DNA of 64,000 nucleotides, from positions 132,857 to 196,856 of the forward strand of contig DATBHB010000037.1 in assembly GCA_036557705.1 (NCBI GenBank), in the 5' to 3' direction. The position numbers and the translations under genes are program-made. The notes under the pieces were generated by a model. It ran no database searches, was not told the DNA's origin, and worked only from the letters and a program-made list of their open reading frames with translations. The stretch comes from VAZQ01 sp036557705 (lineage in GTDB: Bacteria > Pseudomonadota > Alphaproteobacteria > Rhizobiales > Xanthobacteraceae). Below are positions 51,942 through 60,473 of this stretch, piece after piece; position 1 is the first letter of the stretch, and every line of letters begins with the position of its first letter.

Positions 51942-54026
51942 ATGTCGATGCGCGGCCTTCGTTGCGATCGCCTCCTGGCGGGCACAGCCGTTTTGGCGCT
52001 TGCGCTCTCAGGCGCCGGCGCCGCAACCGCCCAGGCGCCGGAGGCTGCTTCGGCCAACAATGCCGTTCCCCCGCTCGCGGAGGAGCATCAGGCGCCCCCG
52101 CCAGCCGCCGTTTCCGGCTCCGATCAGCCCGCCCTTCGACCAAGCGCCGGAGCGCCAAGCGCCGGAGCGCCGGCACCCGAGCAGCAGCCCGCGGTTTCGC
52201 CACCTCCTGGCGCAGCGGCGGCCGGAGAGCCGGCGGCCTCGCCGGCTTCCGGCGCGACGGCCTCGCCAATTCCGGCCGCAGCGGCGGGCGAGCCCGCATC
52301 AGCTCCCGCGGTCACGGCGGTTGAGGAGGCGCCTCCGCCGGATCCTTTCGCGGCGCTCGATCCGGCCGATCGCCCCATCGCCGAGAAAGTTTGGGATCTG
52401 CTCACCGGCAAATCCGACAGGACTTTCAGCAACCGTAAAGAGCACGCGGCCGTCCAGGCGTTCTATGAAAGCCGCAAACGTGCGCTCATCTGGATCGATA
52501 AAGGTGTCGTCACCAGCCGCGCCAAAGCCGTGATGGCAAGGCTCAACGCGGCCGATACCGATGGGCTCGATCCGAGGGATTACAAGACGCCGAATTTCGA
52601 CGGCGTAGAAAATCCCGACGTATTGGCAGAAGCGGAGCTCAAGCTCACCGAAGCCGTTCTCACTTACGCGCGCCACGTTCAGGCCGGGCGTTTTCCCTAT
52701 AGCCGCATCCATCACGACATCGAGGTGCCGCAGGTGCCTCCGGAACCGGCGGACGTGCTGGCCAAGGTGACGGACGCGGCCGATCCCGCGAAGGCGCTCG
52801 ACGAATTCAGCCCGCCGCAGGAAGGCTACAAGCGGCTCAAGGCCATGCTGGCGCAGCTGCGGCACAAGAGCGGCGGCGGAGCGGCGCTGACTGACGGCCC
52901 CGTGCTCAAGCTCAGCAAAGTGCCGATGGAGGATGCCCGCGTGCCGTTGCTGCGGACGCGGCTCGGTATTGGCGGCGATCCGAACGATCGGCGCTATGAC
53001 GCCCAGGTTGCGGAAGCGGTCAAGAAATTTCAACGCAACAGCGATTTGCCGGCCAGCGGGGCGCTCGATTCACGGACGGTCAAGGAGCTCAACGGGCCGC
53101 CGCGCGACCGGCAGATCGAGCTGATCATGGTCAACATGGAGCGCTGGCGCTGGCTGCCGCGCGACCTCGGTCCGGCCTACGTCATGGTCAATATCCCCGA
53201 ATACCAGCTGCGGGTATTCAGGCATGGGCAAGTCGTCTGGACCACGCGGGTGGTGGTCGGCAAGCCGAGCATGGCGACGCCGATCCTTTTCGCGCCGATG
53301 AAATACATCACGGTGAATCCGACCTGGAACGTTCCGCCTTCGATCGTTCGCAATGAATACCTGCCCGCCCTGGCGCAGGACCCGACCGTGCTGGCGCGGA
53401 TGGGACTGCGCGTCGACTACAACCGCGACGGCAGCGTTCATATCTGGCAGCCGCCCGGCGACGGCAACGCGCTTGGCCGGCTGCGCTTCAATTTCCCCAA
53501 CCGGTTTCTCGTCTATCAGCACGACACGCCCGATAAATACATGTTTGCTCATGACACGCGCGCCTACAGTCACGGCTGCATGCGGGTTCTCGATCCGCCG
53601 AAATATGCCGAGGTTCTGCTCAACATTGCGCGTCCGAACGAAGGCTGGACCGCCGAGCGCGTCAAGCGGATGTACGGAGGCGCCGAGCAGGACATCCAGT
53701 TCCCCACTCCGATTCCGGTCAACCTGACCTATCAGACCGCGTTCGTGGACGATGCCGGGCATCTCCAGACACTGCGCGACATCTACGGAATCGACAGCAA
53801 AATGCTCAGCGCGATCAGATCCGAGCGCGGGATGATCGAAATCGCTGCCGCGCCGGCCGAGGAGAACGACAAGCCGCACGAGCGGCGCCAGCGCACCGCT
53901 TCGGCAGCGCAGCGCCTGCCGCAAGGACTTCCGCCGCCCCGGCAAGGCGGGTTCTTTCAGTCGCTCTTCGGCGGCGGGAATCCCAGCCCCTATGGCCGCC
54001 CGATCCCGCCCAATCGGATCCGCTGA
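51942..54026 (+). CDS. L,D-transpeptidase, YcbB-like, with peptidoglycan-binding domain
   Basis: A 694-residue envelope enzyme that cross-links peptidoglycan or attaches proteins to it. Signal peptide, a Pro/Ala-rich linker to about residue 125, a helical scaffold domain, a PG_binding_1 module (about 335-385, AVKKFQRNSDLPASGALDSRT), the YkuD catalytic domain with YSHGCMRV (nucleophile Cys546), and a Pro-rich tail. The large insert before YkuD is the YcbB/LdtD layout. GGGGGAAA lies upstream of the ATG. Two direct SAGAP repeats sit in the linker. Confidence 0.93.
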   Translation: MSMRGLRCDRLLAGTAVLALALSGAGAATAQAPEAASANNAVPPLAEEHQAPPPAAVSGSDQPALRPSAGAPSAGAPAPEQQPAVSPPPGAAAAGEPAASPASGATASPIPAAAAGEPASAPAVTAVEEAPPPDPFAALDPADRPIAEKVWDLLTGKSDRTFSNRKEHAAVQAFYESRKRALIWIDKGVVTSRAKAVMARLNAADTDGLDPRDYKTPNFDGVENPDVLAEAELKLTEAVLTYARHVQAGRFPYSRIHHDIEVPQVPPEPADVLAKVTDAADPAKALDEFSPPQEGYKRLKAMLAQLRHKSGGGAALTDGPVLKLSKVPMEDARVPLLRTRLGIGGDPNDRRYDAQVAEAVKKFQRNSDLPASGALDSRTVKELNGPPRDRQIELIMVNMERWRWLPRDLGPAYVMVNIPEYQLRVFRHGQVVWTTRVVVGKPSMATPILFAPMKYITVNPTWNVPPSIVRNEYLPALAQDPTVLARMGLRVDYNRDGSVHIWQPPGDGNALGRLRFNFPNRFLVYQHDTPDKYMFAHDTRAYSHGCMRVLDPPKYAEVLLNIARPNEGWTAERVKRMYGGAEQDIQFPTPIPVNLTYQTAFVDDAGHLQTLRDIYGIDSKMLSAIRSERGMIEIAAAPAEENDKPHERRQRTASAAQRLPQGLPPPRQGGFFQSLFGGGNPSPYGRPIPPNRIR

Positions 54027-54059
54027 TCCGGGCATCGCGGCGCTTAAGCGCCGCGATAG

Positions 54060-54419
54060 CTAAGCTGCAAGCAGCTTCTGCACCTCATTGACGAGTTCGC
54101 GCAGGTGCACCGGCTTCGACAGGACTTTGGCATTCTTGGGCGCGCTCGAATCCGGGTTGAGCGCCACCGCCGCAAAGCCGGTGATGAACATGATCTTCAT
54201 GTCGGGGTCGAGCTCGGAGGCCCGCCGCGCCAATTCAATACCGTCCATTTCGGGCATGACGATATCGGTAAGCAGCAGCTCGAAAGGTTCCTCGCGCAGA
54301 TGCTGGTAGGCGGAAAGCCCATTATCGTAGGAGGTCACCTGATATCCGGCGCTTTGGAGCGCTTTCGCCAGGAAGCGACGCATATCGACATCATCTTCGG
54401 CGAGGAGAATCTTCGGCAT
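54060..54419 (-). CDS. cpdR: Response regulator CpdR
   Basis: A 119-residue single receiver domain. LLAEDDVDMRRFL, LLTDIVMPEMDGIELARRASELDPDMKIMFITGF and VLSKPVHLRELVNEV match the alphaproteobacterial CpdR almost word for word. Unphosphorylated CpdR sends ClpXP to the cell pole to degrade CtrA and other cell-cycle factors; the CckA-ChpT relay phosphorylates it. It is convergent with the transpeptidase gene, 33 bases from its end. Confidence 0.93.
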   Translation of the reverse strand: MPKILLAEDDVDMRRFLAKALQSAGYQVTSYDNGLSAYQHLREEPFELLLTDIVMPEMDGIELARRASELDPDMKIMFITGFAAVALNPDSSAPKNAKVLSKPVHLRELVNEVQKLLAA

Positions 54420-54615
54420 TTTCTCACCGGGGAGCCCGCAGCGGCGACCAGCGCCCTATCCCGTCCGCCCTCGCATTAGGCGGTGGCCCGGTAAACAACG
54501 GGTGAACCCCCTCAAATTCCTTGGCAGTCCGCTTGGCCGGCATGGACAATACCGCGTCTAGAGGCGTAGTGAAGGCAGGCATCCGCCGCTTCGGTCTCCC
54601 CCGCGATCCGGTATA

Positions 54616-55503
54616 ATGCAGCACGCCCAGGACGAATTCGACCCGCCATTCGAGATCCACGAGCCTGCGCAATGGCGCGGACCGGTTGTTTTCAATTCAC
54701 CGCACAGCGGCAGTGTTTATCCGCGCCAGTTTCTGGCCGCTTCCCGGCTCGACTTGGCCACCTTGCGCCGTTCCGAGGACTCGTTCGTCGATGACCTGAT
54801 CCTCGGCGTGGTACGCCGCGGCTTTCCGGTGATGCGGGCGCATTTTCCGCGTTGTTATATCGACGTCAATCGAGAACCCTACGAGCTCGATCCGCGGATG
54901 TTCGACGGCCGCCTCCCCTCCTTCGCCAATACCCGATCAATGCGGGTTGCCGGCGGGCTCGGAACGGTGGCTCGGGTGGTCGGCGACGCGCAAGAAATCT
55001 ATGGCCAGCGGATTCCGGTCGATGACGCGATTCGGCGGATCGAGGTGCTCTACAAACCCTATCACCGGTCGCTGCGGCGCCTGTTCACGCGGGTACACCG
55101 TGACTTCGGCACCGCGGTCCTCATCGATTGCCACTCCATGCCATCAAGCGCCGGCGCGAGGGACGAGCGCCCGCGCGCCGACGTCGTCTTGGGCGACCGT
55201 TATGGGACGAGCTGCGTAGCCGCGGTGGCCGAGACGATCGAAGCGGTCTTGCGCAGGCAAGGCTACGCCGTCACCCGCAATAAGCCCTATGCGGGCGGAT
55301 TCATTACTGAGCACTACGGCAATCCCGCCGTGGGGCTGCATGCGCTCCAGCTCGAGATCAACCGGGCGCTCTACATGGATGAGCGGCGTTACCAGCGCTC
55401 CGCTTCCTTCGCCACCGTGGCAGCGGATCTGGAGGCTGTGGCCGACGCGATTGCGGCCGTCCCGGTTCAGGAGCTGCGGCCCTACCGGGCGGCGGCAGAG
55501 TAA
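54616..55503 (+). CDS. N-formylglutamate amidohydrolase family protein
   Basis: A 295-residue zinc hydrolase of the FGase family: VVFNSPHSGSVYP with the first His, RAHFPRCYIDVNREPYELD, and LIDCHSMPSS with a further ligand. The family releases formate from N-formylglutamate in the fifth step of histidine breakdown, or acts on related amides. No hut genes are nearby; the position between cpdR and hisN is typical of Bradyrhizobium-type genomes. The ATG lacks a strong ribosome site. Confidence 0.9.
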   Translation: MQHAQDEFDPPFEIHEPAQWRGPVVFNSPHSGSVYPRQFLAASRLDLATLRRSEDSFVDDLILGVVRRGFPVMRAHFPRCYIDVNREPYELDPRMFDGRLPSFANTRSMRVAGGLGTVARVVGDAQEIYGQRIPVDDAIRRIEVLYKPYHRSLRRLFTRVHRDFGTAVLIDCHSMPSSAGARDERPRADVVLGDRYGTSCVAAVAETIEAVLRRQGYAVTRNKPYAGGFITEHYGNPAVGLHALQLEINRALYMDERRYQRSASFATVAADLEAVADAIAAVPVQELRPYRAAAE

Positions 55504-55567
55504 TCAGGCATCAGATATCAGTAATCAGGTATCAAGGTCCTGATATCCGATTTACTGATGCCTGATC
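55504..55567. repeat. Short ATCAG-type repeat cluster
   Basis: Repeated ATCAG words in both orientations: CAGGCATCAGATATCAG...CTGATATCCG...CTGATGCCTGATC. They can fold back as AATCAGGCATCAG/CTGATGCCTGATC. A tandem form of the same words lies at 56705-56752. Confidence 0.6.
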
Positions 55568-55571
55568 TCTG

Positions 55572-55603
55572 AAAAAAGGGCCGCTCGCAGCTGCAAGCGG
55601 CCC
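55572..55603 (-). terminator. Terminator of the small RNA
   Basis: Stem GGGCCGCT...AGCGGCCC (55578-55603) followed on the minus strand by TTTTTT. Its direction excludes use by the rightward genes on either side, which implies a leftward transcript here. Confidence 0.8.
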
Positions 55604-55680
55604 AAGTCTAGGGAGGAAACGCCCAAGGAGGGCAGCAGTAGCGCAAAGCGCTACCGCACCGCAGCATTGCCATCGCACTG
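55572..55680 (-). ncRNA. Small RNA of the alpha-r8/MmgR (suhB motif) type
   Basis: Read leftward: a hairpin GTAGCGC-TTT-GCGCTAC (55638-55654), a single-stranded stretch with two anti-Shine-Dalgarno motifs (CCCTCCTTGGGCGTTTCCTCCC), then a terminator stem GGGCCGCTTGC...GAGCGGCCC and six T residues. It lies antiparallel, just upstream of an inositol-monophosphatase-family gene, which is the setting described for the rhizobial suhB motif (MmgR in Sinorhizobium), an Hfq-bound RNA. The 5' end is a guess. Recognition is from memory of that family, not a search. Confidence 0.65.
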
Positions 55681-55902
55681 CAAAAAAAGCAAGGAAGCTG
55701 GTGCGGCTCGGTCATGCAATTATGCAGAACTACGCTCTGGCACGCTCAAGCCTGAGCGCGAAATCCGGTGCTTCCAACAACTTACACGTGAAAGACCCCC
55801 TGGGCTGATGGCCGGGAACTCGCAAACGCCTTCAGTGGATTCAGTGGATAGAGCCGACGATCGCGGTGCCATTATACCGAGCCGCCCCCGATCTCTGGCT
55901 CC

Positions 55903-56766
55903 GTGGCGGCGGGCGACGCACCCGTGACCGCAGTCGATTTTTCGGCCTTCATCGATGAGCTCGCCAAAGCGTCAGGCGAAACAATCCTGCCGTTCTTCCG
56001 CACTGCGCTCAGCGTTGGCGACAAGAGCCGTCCGGGCGGCGCTTTCGATCCGGTCACCGCCGCCGATCGCGCGGCCGAGACTGCCATGCGCGCCCTCATC
56101 CGGCGGAATTTTCCCGAGCACGGCATAATCGGCGAGGAGTTTGGCGTCGAACGCGCCGATGCAGAATACGTCTGGGTGCTCGACCCGATCGACGGCACCA
56201 AGTCCTTCATTTCCGGGATGCCGGCCTGGGGGACCTTGATCGGCCTGATGCGGTTCGGAGAGCCGATCTTTGGCATGATGGATCAGCCTTTTATCCGCGA
56301 GCGCTTCAGCGGCGATGGAGGCGCCGCGCGATACCAGGGTCCGGCAGGCCGGCGCGATCTGAGAGTCCGCCGCTGCGGCGGCTTGTCGGACGCAATCCTG
56401 TTCACGACAAGTCCGCGCCTGATGAATGCCGCCGATCGCGCGGCGTTCGGCAAAGTGGAAGAGGCAGTCCGCCTGTCCCGCTATGGCGGCGACTGTTATG
56501 CCTACTGCCTTCTGGCCGCCGGACATATCGATCTCGTGATCGAGACGGAGCTAAAGCCGCACGATGTCCTGCCGCTGGTTCCGATCATCGCCGGGGCCGG
56601 CGGCATCGTCACCACATGGGAGAACGGCTCTCCGGCCGCCGGCGGGCGCATCGTTGCGGCCGGCGACCGGCACGTGCACGCGGCGGCAATGGAAATGCTT
56701 GCCGGACATCAGAGATCAGAAATCAGAGATCAGGCATCAGAGATCAGCTCCGATCCCGATCGGTAA
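55903..56766 (+). CDS. hisN: Histidinol-phosphatase, inositol monophosphatase family
   Basis: A 287-residue Mg-dependent phosphatase. FDPVTAADRAAE, GEEFG, DPIDGTKSFISGMPAWG and the C-terminal KPHDVLPLVPIIAGAGG are the IMPase signature; KSFISG marks the HisN branch that completes histidinol synthesis. GTG 55903 starts it. The last 16 residues (HQRSEIRDQASEISSDPDR) are encoded by tandem ATCAG repeats, so the C terminus has been extended by repeat DNA. The small RNA lies divergently 220 bases upstream. Confidence 0.88.
   Translation: MAAGDAPVTAVDFSAFIDELAKASGETILPFFRTALSVGDKSRPGGAFDPVTAADRAAETAMRALIRRNFPEHGIIGEEFGVERADAEYVWVLDPIDGTKSFISGMPAWGTLIGLMRFGEPIFGMMDQPFIRERFSGDGGAARYQGPAGRRDLRVRRCGGLSDAILFTTSPRLMNAADRAAFGKVEEAVRLSRYGGDCYAYCLLAAGHIDLVIETELKPHDVLPLVPIIAGAGGIVTTWENGSPAAGGRIVAAGDRHVHAAAMEMLAGHQRSEIRDQASEISSDPDR
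56705..56752 (+). repeat. ATCAG tandem repeat in the hisN 3' end
   Basis: CATCAGAGATCAGAAATCAGAGATCAGGCATCAGAGATCAG-type array of 8-base words, coding for the last residues of the preceding gene. It shares words with the cluster at 55504-55567. Confidence 0.6.
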
Positions 56767-56768
56767 GC

Positions 56769-56847
56769 GGCCAAAATCGGGTCTACCCGACTTTGGCCGG
56801 TTATTAACCCACTCAAACTCGGGCAAGCCCGAGTTTGGGAGAGTGGG
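56769..56847. repeat. Two adjacent hairpins
   Basis: GGCCAAAATCGGGT...ACCCGACTTTGGCC (56769-56798) and CACTCAAACTCGGGC-AA-GCCCGAGTTTGGGAGAGTG (56810-56846). They lie between the 3' ends of convergent genes and could end transcription in both directions, although T-runs are absent. Confidence 0.6.
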
Positions 56848-56879
56848 AGCGCGCTACTCAACCGCTGATGCAACTTGAC

Positions 56880-57482
56880 TCAGTTTCGCTCCCGATCATC
56901 GTGTCCGACATTGATCCGGGCGGTGGTGAAGGTGCCATCCGCCTGCTTCCTTGCCGCCTGGACCGCGAATGGCTCGCCTGCCTTGAGATCGGCCTTGGTG
57001 CCGACCTCGTAGCGCACGACGGGCGTGTTCGGACCGACGATGACTTTCTTCTCGCCATCCTTGTACTTGACGAGCACCACCGGTCCGTCGACGCTCTTGA
57101 CGACGTTGCCGACCGCGCCGTTGGTCATCGTACCATTGGCGGCGCCGTCCCAGGCACGATGTCCGTCGCCCGTGCCGCGCTGCGAAGGCGCAAAGATGTG
57201 CACTTCGACCGCCTTCTGAGTGCCGTCGGCTTGCGGCACGGCGCCGCTGCCGATGTAGTCGCCTTCTTTGATGTCGGCCGCGGAGGCCTTGTGGAGGGTG
57301 ACGATCACCGCGTTGTCCGCAAGCTTGAGCGTCGCAGGTGCGCCGTCAGCTCCTTTTACAAACAGGACGTTGCCGTCGACCCGTTGGATGGTGCCGTGCA
57401 AGCGTTGAGTTTGCTGGCCGAAAGCCGAGGTTGCAACAAGCGCGGCAAAGACCGCGCCAGTCAGGATAGCTGCTTTGTTCAT
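56880..57482 (-). CDS. DUF5666-type secreted protein, tandem copy 1
   Basis: A 200-residue exported protein: signal peptide (cleavage near FGQ-QT) and two OB-like beta repeats, LHGTIQRVDGNVLFVKGADG and VVKSVDGPVVLVKYKDGEK, the DUF5666 pattern of small repeated beta modules. It is the downstream member of a tandem pair with 57672-58298; both are read leftward and share order of motifs (KLADNAVIVTLHKASAADIKEG). CAGGAGGAAT lies before the ATG. Function unknown; possibly metal or ligand binding in the periplasm. Confidence 0.8.
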   Translation of the reverse strand: MNKAAILTGAVFAALVATSAFGQQTQRLHGTIQRVDGNVLFVKGADGAPATLKLADNAVIVTLHKASAADIKEGDYIGSGAVPQADGTQKAVEVHIFAPSQRGTGDGHRAWDGAANGTMTNGAVGNVVKSVDGPVVLVKYKDGEKKVIVGPNTPVVRYEVGTKADLKAGEPFAVQAARKQADGTFTTARINVGHDDRERN

Positions 57483-57628
57483 CGTATTCCTCCTGAACTG
57501 AACTAGACTGAACTCCGGTTAAGTCCCTGGTTAAATCCCTCCGCCGTCATGCTCGGGCAAGGTGCGTTGCAGGCCGCACGCAAACGCACTTTGCCCTGCA
57601 CATCCACGTCCTTGCGCCGCCCGGCCAA

Positions 57629-57661
57629 ACGTGGATGGCCGGGACAAGCCCGGCCATGACG
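57629..57661. repeat. Short palindromic repeat, family F
   Basis: ACGTGGATGGCCGGGACAAGCCCGGCCATGACG, a hairpin type very common between genes in Bradyrhizobium-like genomes. It lies in the 190-base gap of the DUF5666 pair, ahead of the downstream copy on the transcribed strand. Confidence 0.7.
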
Positions 57662-57671
57662 CCGTAGTCGC

Positions 57672-58298
57672 TTACTGGGGGGGCGGGATTTCTTTTTCGA
57701 CCTGGATGTTACCGACGTCGAGGCTGCCGTCGGGCAGCTTCGGCGCGCCGGCGACGAATACGTGCAGGCCGGGCTTGAGGTCGGCCTTGCTGGCGGCCAC
57801 TGTGGTGGCGATGATCGTCTGCGGTGTCACCACGATCTTCTTTTCGTCAGTCTTGTCGCCGGCCTTGTACTGGACCGTGAGCACTTGGCCGTCAACGCCG
57901 GCGATCGATGTCTCCAGGTTGCCGTTGGTCATGAAGCTGTTCGGCATCAGGTCCCAGTCGCGGTGAAACGTGTTGAACGGCCCGGGCGGGAAGATGCGCA
58001 GCTCGACCGCCTGCAGGGTTCCGTCGGGACGCGGCCGCGACGTAATAGCCACATTGGACCCTGATTTGACGTCGGCGAGCGAGGCTTTGACCACCCCGCG
58101 CACGGTGGCGTTATCCTTGAGCTTGAGCTTGAGCTCGCTGCCGTCGCGCGATTTGACCGTGAGCAGGTTGCCGTCGAGCTTTTCGACGGTGCCGCGCACG
58201 CGCACATTCTGCGCCTGCTGAGCCTGTGCCGATACCGACATGACAGCAAAGCTCGCCGCGAGCGCAGCCGCTGCCACAATTCTCGATGTCATTCTCAT
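57672..58298 (-). CDS. DUF5666-type secreted protein, tandem copy 2
   Basis: A 208-residue exported paralogue of the preceding entry. The ATG at 58298 is picked from a run of four in-frame ATGs because GGGAGG ends 6 bases upstream. Signal peptide to about AQAQ, then VRGTVEKLDGNLLTVKSRDGSELKLKLKDNATVRGV and a second module IAGVDGQVLTVQYKAGDK. The two copies align from end to end, pointing to duplication. Confidence 0.8.
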   Translation of the reverse strand: MRMTSRIVAAAALAASFAVMSVSAQAQQAQNVRVRGTVEKLDGNLLTVKSRDGSELKLKLKDNATVRGVVKASLADVKSGSNVAITSRPRPDGTLQAVELRIFPPGPFNTFHRDWDLMPNSFMTNGNLETSIAGVDGQVLTVQYKAGDKTDEKKIVVTPQTIIATTVAASKADLKPGLHVFVAGAPKLPDGSLDVGNIQVEKEIPPPQ

Positions 58299-58409
58299 CA
58301 TCATCCTCCCGAGTGGTCTCATTTTCCCTGGCTTGGCTGAAAGCAACCGATTTCCGACGAACCCCGTGCGGCCGTCAATTATTCATTCCCGCGCGCCGCA
58401 GCAATGGGC

Positions 58410-59249
58410 TCATGGCCTTATCAGATCAGCCTCGACCAGCGCGCGCAAGCCCTCCGTGACTTGCGGGCGGACCCCGAACCACCGCGCGAACCCGCCCACC
58501 GCCTGATGGAGCAGCATGCCCAATCCATCGACTGTGCGCAGCCCGCGCCGCCGCGCCGCCTCGATCAGCGCCGTCTCCAGCGGCGAGTAGACGATATCGG
58601 CCACAACCGCGGTGTGCGGCAGTCGATCGAGTGCCAGTTCGAGCGGCGGCTGACCTGTCATGCCCAGCGTCGTCGCGTTCACCACAAGGCCGGCATCGGT
58701 GAGAAGAGCATCGGCCTCTTCGAACCGGCGCGGATCGACACTCTCGCCGAATTGGCCTCGCAATGCCGCCGCCCTTTCGAAATTGCGGTTGACGACGCGA
58801 ATGCGCTCAATGTCACGCTCGATGAGCGCGAACACGACGGCGCGGGCAGCCCCGCCGGCCCCGATCACCAGCGCGGTGTCGAGTGCGCGATCCCAGCCCG
58901 GTGCAGCGGCGTCGAGATTTGCGAGAAAACCTTCGACGTCCGTATTCGTGCCGCGCAGCACGCCGTCGTCGAGCCACAGCGTATTCGCGGCGCCGATCGC
59001 CTGGGCGCGTTCGTCGGCCTCGGAGAGGCGCAGCGCCATCTCCTTGTGCGGCAGCGTGACATTGGCGCCCACATAACCGTGCGCAGCCAGATGCCGGACA
59101 AAATCCGGGAACCGCTCGGGCGGCACCGGTTCGCGGCGATAGGCGGCATTGAGTCCAAGTTCGGCGATCCAATGATTGTGGATGAGCGGCGAGCGGGAAT
59201 GCTCGACCGGCCAACCGATCACGCAGGCGGCTTTGAGTTGTTTGGCCAT
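58410..59249 (-). CDS. aroE: Shikimate dehydrogenase
   Basis: A 279-residue enzyme reducing 3-dehydroshikimate with NADPH in aromatic amino acid synthesis. Landmarks: CVIGWPVEHSRSPLIHN substrate loop, NVTLPHKE with the catalytic Lys, GAANTLW, NTDVEGF, VIGAGGAARAVVFAL nucleotide loop and NATTLGMTG. ATG 59249 starts 6 bases from a family B repeat, leaving no room for a standard ribosome site; the longer frame would read through the repeat. Confidence 0.95.
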   Translation of the reverse strand: MAKQLKAACVIGWPVEHSRSPLIHNHWIAELGLNAAYRREPVPPERFPDFVRHLAAHGYVGANVTLPHKEMALRLSEADERAQAIGAANTLWLDDGVLRGTNTDVEGFLANLDAAAPGWDRALDTALVIGAGGAARAVVFALIERDIERIRVVNRNFERAAALRGQFGESVDPRRFEEADALLTDAGLVVNATTLGMTGQPPLELALDRLPHTAVVADIVYSPLETALIEAARRRGLRTVDGLGMLLHQAVGGFARWFGVRPQVTEGLRALVEADLIRP

Positions 59250-59254
59250 GCGTC

Positions 59255-59408
59255 GTAGCCCGGATTGCGAACGCCTGCACGCTAGCACGATTGCGATATG
59301 CGCTTGCGCCGATCGCAATCCGGGGCACACCGGAGCGCCCTGGCTTGCGCTTGCCCCGCTCGGATGTGCACGTGGATAAGCTGTCCAGGCAAGCGCAATC
59401 CAGGCTAC
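59255..59408. repeat. Palindromic intergenic repeat, family B copy 3
   Basis: GTAGCCCGGATTGCGA to GCGCAATCCAGGCTAC with inner arms TCGCAATCCGGGG and GGCTTGCGCTTGCC. It lies directly before aroE and after the cupin gene on the same strand. Confidence 0.85.
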
Positions 59409-59451
59409 GGCTCTGTGAGGCGCGGCTGCTACGCGCTCCACGGCGCCGGCA

Positions 59452-59847
59452 TCAGCGGCGGTATTGCTGGTCGCTGACCTTTTCCATCCACTCGACGTTC
59501 TTGCCATCGAGCGTTTCCTGAACCGCGATGTGCGTCATCGCGGTGGTCGGCGTCGCGCCATGCCAATGCTTCTCTCCCGGCGGAATCCACACGACATCGC
59601 CCGGCCGGATGTCTTCGATCGGGCCGCCTTCACGTTGAACCCAGCCGAGCCCCGAGACGACGATCAATGTCTGACCGAGCGGGTGGATGTGCCATGCGGT
59701 TCGCGCTCCGGGCTCGAAAGTGACGCTCGCGCCGGCCACGCGCGCCGGATCGGGGGCCTGGAACAGCGGGTCCACGCGAACCGAGCCTGTGAAATATTCC
59801 GCCGGTCCCGGGCGGGACGGCTGCGAGCCGCTTCGTTTGATGTCCAT
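59452..59847 (-). CDS. Cupin-domain protein
   Basis: A 131-residue single-cupin protein starting at ATG 59847, chosen because AGGAG lies 5 bases upstream. GARTAWHIHPLGQTLIVVSG is cupin motif 1 with two His ligands, and GDVVWIPPGEKHWHGA is motif 2. This branch is close to the cupin hydroxynitrile lyases and to cupins found with carboxymuconolactone decarboxylases. It probably binds Mn or Fe; the reaction is unknown. Confidence 0.88.
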   Translation of the reverse strand: MDIKRSGSQPSRPGPAEYFTGSVRVDPLFQAPDPARVAGASVTFEPGARTAWHIHPLGQTLIVVSGLGWVQREGGPIEDIRPGDVVWIPPGEKHWHGATPTTAMTHIAVQETLDGKNVEWMEKVSDQQYRR

Positions 59848-60011
59848 CACGCTCCTCTTCCTATCCCAGGTCCGCCTCCATGACAGCGACCGAAGTGGGA
59901 ATTTACCACTGCTGCCGCAAGGCAACGCGGCGAGCCAAGCAGGGATTGGAACAGCGCGAAGTCCCCGAACGTTTTCGGGATAGACGTGGAGGGCGCGTGG
60001 ATCATCGCCCC

Positions 60012-60200
60012 ATGAACCCGGCTGAGGTCTACCAACAGCGCGCAAAAGAGTTCTTCGGGCTTGCAGCCAAGTCGTCCGACCCCGACGAACGAGAGGCGCT
60101 CCTCACATTTGCTTATTGCTGCTTACAGCTTGGGCGGACTGAAGCATACCGAGCGCAAAAGCAGCGCGGCATTCGTGAGGAAAACGGCGAAACAAAATAG
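60012..60200 (+). CDS. Small helical protein of unknown function
   Basis: A 62-residue cytosolic protein from ATG 60012: EVYQQRAKEFFGLAAKSSDPDEREALLTFAYCCLQLGR forms two helices of the small AKELxxMAxxxxDPxxRxxLLxLAxxYxxLA type common in Bradyrhizobium-like genomes. It is like the protein at 39248 in size and style, not in detail. No clear ribosome site. Function unknown. Confidence 0.6.
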   Translation: MNPAEVYQQRAKEFFGLAAKSSDPDEREALLTFAYCCLQLGRTEAYRAQKQRGIREENGETK

Positions 60201-60230
60201 GTGGCGACCGCTACGGGGATAACTTCTGCC

Positions 60231-60467
60231 CTAGTGTGGCGGTTCAGAAGTCCGCATCATTCTTGCGGCGAGTCCGACATGCGGACTTCTGAACCAAAGC
60301 CACACTAGATCAATAAGTTGCTAGTGTCCTTCGATTCCGAAGTTCGCAAACGAGGGTGCCGCACAATGAAGCGAACTTCGGAATCGGGACACTAGTGTCC
60401 CTTTGGTTCCGACGCTTGTAAAAGCGGGTGCTGCAAAGGGATACAAGCGTCGGAACCGGGACACTTA
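60231..60467. repeat. Paired palindrome element, family E (right copy), plus a third palindrome
   Basis: 60231-60395 is the reverse complement of 21138-21296 with few differences and an intact junction. It is followed by a further palindrome (60391-60467) with the same CTAGTGTCCC/GGGACACT ends but different arms (GGTTCCGACGCTTGTA/TACAAGCGTCGGAACC). It ends 6 bases before the next start codon. Confidence 0.9.
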
Positions 60468-60473
60468 GCGCCG

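Noticed and set aside
55504..55567. CRISPR array
   Set aside because: Repeated ATCAG words are too short, with no spacers and no cas genes.
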